Shown one piece after another: positions 63,986-64,000 of a stretch of DNA of 64,000 nucleotides. The position numbers and the translations under genes are program-made. Source of the DNA: Mycobacterium sp. Marseille-P9652 (lineage in GTDB: Bacteria; Actinomycetota; Actinomycetes; Mycobacteriales; Mycobacteriaceae); contig NZ_CACRUY010000022.1 of NCBI RefSeq assembly GCF_902652685.1, positions 1 through 64,000 on the forward strand. Direction: 5' to 3'. Positions within the stretch are counted from its first letter, which is position 1. Each line of letters begins with the position of its first letter. Under the pieces are notes generated by a model. It was not told the origin of the DNA. It saw only the letters and a list, made by a program, of their open reading frames with translations, and made no database searches.

Positions 63986-64000
63986 GACGTGATTGTCGCT

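Overview
The window is chromosomal DNA of a slow-growing Mycobacterium. The evidence is high G+C, GTG/TTG starts, the four-gene mycolic acid methyltransferase cluster (mmaA1-4), hadABC, mceG/mkl and the rpoBC locus. Gene order is collinear, on the opposite strand, with the M. tuberculosis region running from rpoC/rpoB (Rv0668/Rv0667) down to galT (Rv0618). I do not name the species; the extra genes relative to M. tuberculosis fit an environmental or opportunistic slow grower.

Layout. 1-742: end of an unknown + strand protein, a small immunity-like protein and a bidirectional terminator; this edge has lower G+C than the rest. 820-9852 (- strand): rpoC, rpoB and the Mce transporter ATPase mkl. 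10022-12300: a carotenoid oxygenase and a divergent TetR regulator sharing a palindromic operator. 12352-19364 (- strand): rplL, rplJ with an L10-type leader, a ROK sugar kinase, a protein usually called FabD2 but built like a PrsA/SurA-type protein, and a GH38 alpha-mannosidase. 19403-26185 (+): DinB-like protein, ABC1/UbiB kinase, lipG, mmaA1, mmaA2, mmaA3, mmaA4. 26270-28192 (+): a YCII/DGPF protein and an ECF42-type sigma factor. 28268-32995 (- strand): tRNA-Thr, tRNA-Met, rpmG, hadA, hadB, hadC, tRNA-Trp, secE, nusG, rplK, rplA. 33099-35727: VapB-like orphan antitoxin, metallo-beta-lactamase-fold hydrolase, a membrane-anchored protein, echA3. 35786-40506: accessory block with a molybdopterin oxidoreductase lacking its Fe-S cysteines, a ferritin-like partner, cyanase, nitroreductase and an HD hydrolase. 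40550-49629 (+): recC, recB, recD and a VTT-family membrane protein. 49626-58904: tandem SAM methyltransferases, a large UPF0104/kinase-like membrane protein, a secreted GH92 mannosidase divergent from lipoprotein lpqN, an F420-type nitroreductase-fold protein, and a zinc-finger/PAS-ANTAR pair. 58952-63985: galK, galT, a FUSC membrane protein and an unknown membrane protein.

Main themes are transcription and translation (rpoBC, ribosomal proteins, nusG, secE, tRNAs), mycolic acid synthesis (hadABC dehydratases and mmaA methyltransferases), recombination (recBCD) and mannose/galactose metabolism. A recurring feature is a TANNNT -10 hexamer six nucleotides from the start codon, implying leaderless transcription of many genes here. 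No insertion sequence, prophage or CRISPR array was seen.
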